Origin: DROE01 sp964569865
GTDB taxonomy: Bacteria; Pseudomonadota; Alphaproteobacteria; Rhizobiales; Devosiaceae
Length of the DNA stretch: 5,987 nucleotides
Assembly (NCBI GenBank): GCA_964569865.1
Contig: CAZMVQ010000106.1
Location: 1 to 5,987, forward strand
Direction of reading: 5' to 3'
The notes beneath the pieces were generated by a model, which made no database searches, was not told where the DNA came from, and saw nothing but the letters and a program-made list of their open reading frames with translations. This document shows, one piece after another, positions 5,887 to 5,987 of this stretch (position 1 is the first letter of the stretch; each line of letters starts with the position of its first letter). The position numbers and the translations under genes are program-made.

Positions 5887-5981
5887 ATGAAAAATTTTTG
5901 GGAGGTGAAGTTTTCATGAGTCCCAGAAGTCCCAGAATTTCTAGTATGCCAAGGTTTTCTAGTGGGTCCAAGGTTTTCTAG
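5887..5981 (+). other. two overlapping mini-ORFs with a strong ribosome binding site
   Basis: A 10-codon frame (ATG 5887, stop 5917-5919, MKNFWEVKFS) overlaps a 21-codon frame by ATGA (ATG 5916, stop 5979-5981; begins MSPRSPRISS, ends KVF). The second start is preceded by GGAGGTGA (5901-5908), an eight-base match to the 16S rRNA tail, though at a longish spacing of 10 bases from GGAGG. AGGCGG (5877-5882) precedes the first. A good -10 hexamer, TATACT (5837-5842), lies upstream without a clear -35. They could be a leader peptide pair or a chance occurrence. The second frame runs through the tandem repeats, which argues for caution. Confidence 0.2.
5919..5936. repeat. 9-base tandem duplication (AGTCCCAGA x2)
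   Basis: AGTCCCAGA occurs twice without a gap, at 5919-5927 and 5928-5936. The unit length is a multiple of three, so in the mini-ORF starting at 5916 it encodes a repeated Ser-Pro-Arg. It adjoins the 19-base repeats, marking this edge as repeat-prone. Confidence 0.85.
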
Positions 5982-5987
5982 TGGGTC
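5931..5987. repeat. 19-base tandem repeat array running off the window
   Basis: The unit CCAAGGTTTTCTAGTGGGT occurs twice perfectly, at 5949-5967 and 5968-5986. The last base, 5987, matches the start of a third. A degenerate unit precedes them at 5931-5948 (13 of 18 aligned bases match, with TTTCTAGT conserved). Copies are directly adjacent with no spacer, so this is not a CRISPR array. Nineteen is not a multiple of three, so it is unlikely to be a coding repeat. The total number of copies is unknown because the window ends here. Confidence 0.88.

Noticed and set aside
5931..5987. CRISPR array
   Set aside because: The repeats are directly adjacent without spacers, and the 19-base unit is too short.

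Overview
The window looks like chromosome from an alphaproteobacterium of moderate GC content (judged by eye, not computed). The pointers are a tripartite TRAP uptake system with a Tat-exported solute receptor, an L,D-transpeptidase of the compact Tat-signal type common in that class, and an ordinary tRNA-Arg(UCU). Genus cannot be told from the sequence.

Layout. Positions 1-377 hold no convincing gene; the last 100 bases are a leader with three inverted repeats in front of a strong ribosome binding site. Positions 378-4131 form one plus-strand operon: receptor (dctP, 378-1484), a gap with a terminator-like hairpin and a second small hairpin, an unusually long small permease (dctQ, 1596-2804), and the large permease (dctM, 2806-4131) one base after the dctQ stop. 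A clear intrinsic terminator closes it (4159-4193). A separate plus-strand gene for a YkuD-type L,D-transpeptidase follows (4362-4994). On the minus strand come tRNA-Arg(UCU) (5060-5136), a strong terminator (5291-5333) and a 137-residue exported protein of unknown function (5348-5761). The right edge (5762-5987) holds two overlapping mini-ORFs, a 9-base tandem duplication and a perfect 19-base tandem repeat that runs to the window end.

How the parts work together. DctP should bind an organic acid in the periplasm and hand it to the DctQ-DctM membrane complex, which imports it with sodium ions. The receptor most resembles the 2-oxoacid/lactate (TakP-like) branch, but the substrate cannot be fixed. 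The hairpin after dctP fits the usual need for more receptor than membrane protein.

The most unusual item is the dctQ product. At 402 residues it is about twice the normal size, because a TM2-type membrane domain and a long coiled coil precede the DctQ domain in one intact reading frame. The role of that extension is unknown. The other genes are ordinary in type, though the transpeptidase has a Ser where the motif usually has Ile, and the small exported protein has an ambiguous signal/lipobox with a pair of cysteines.
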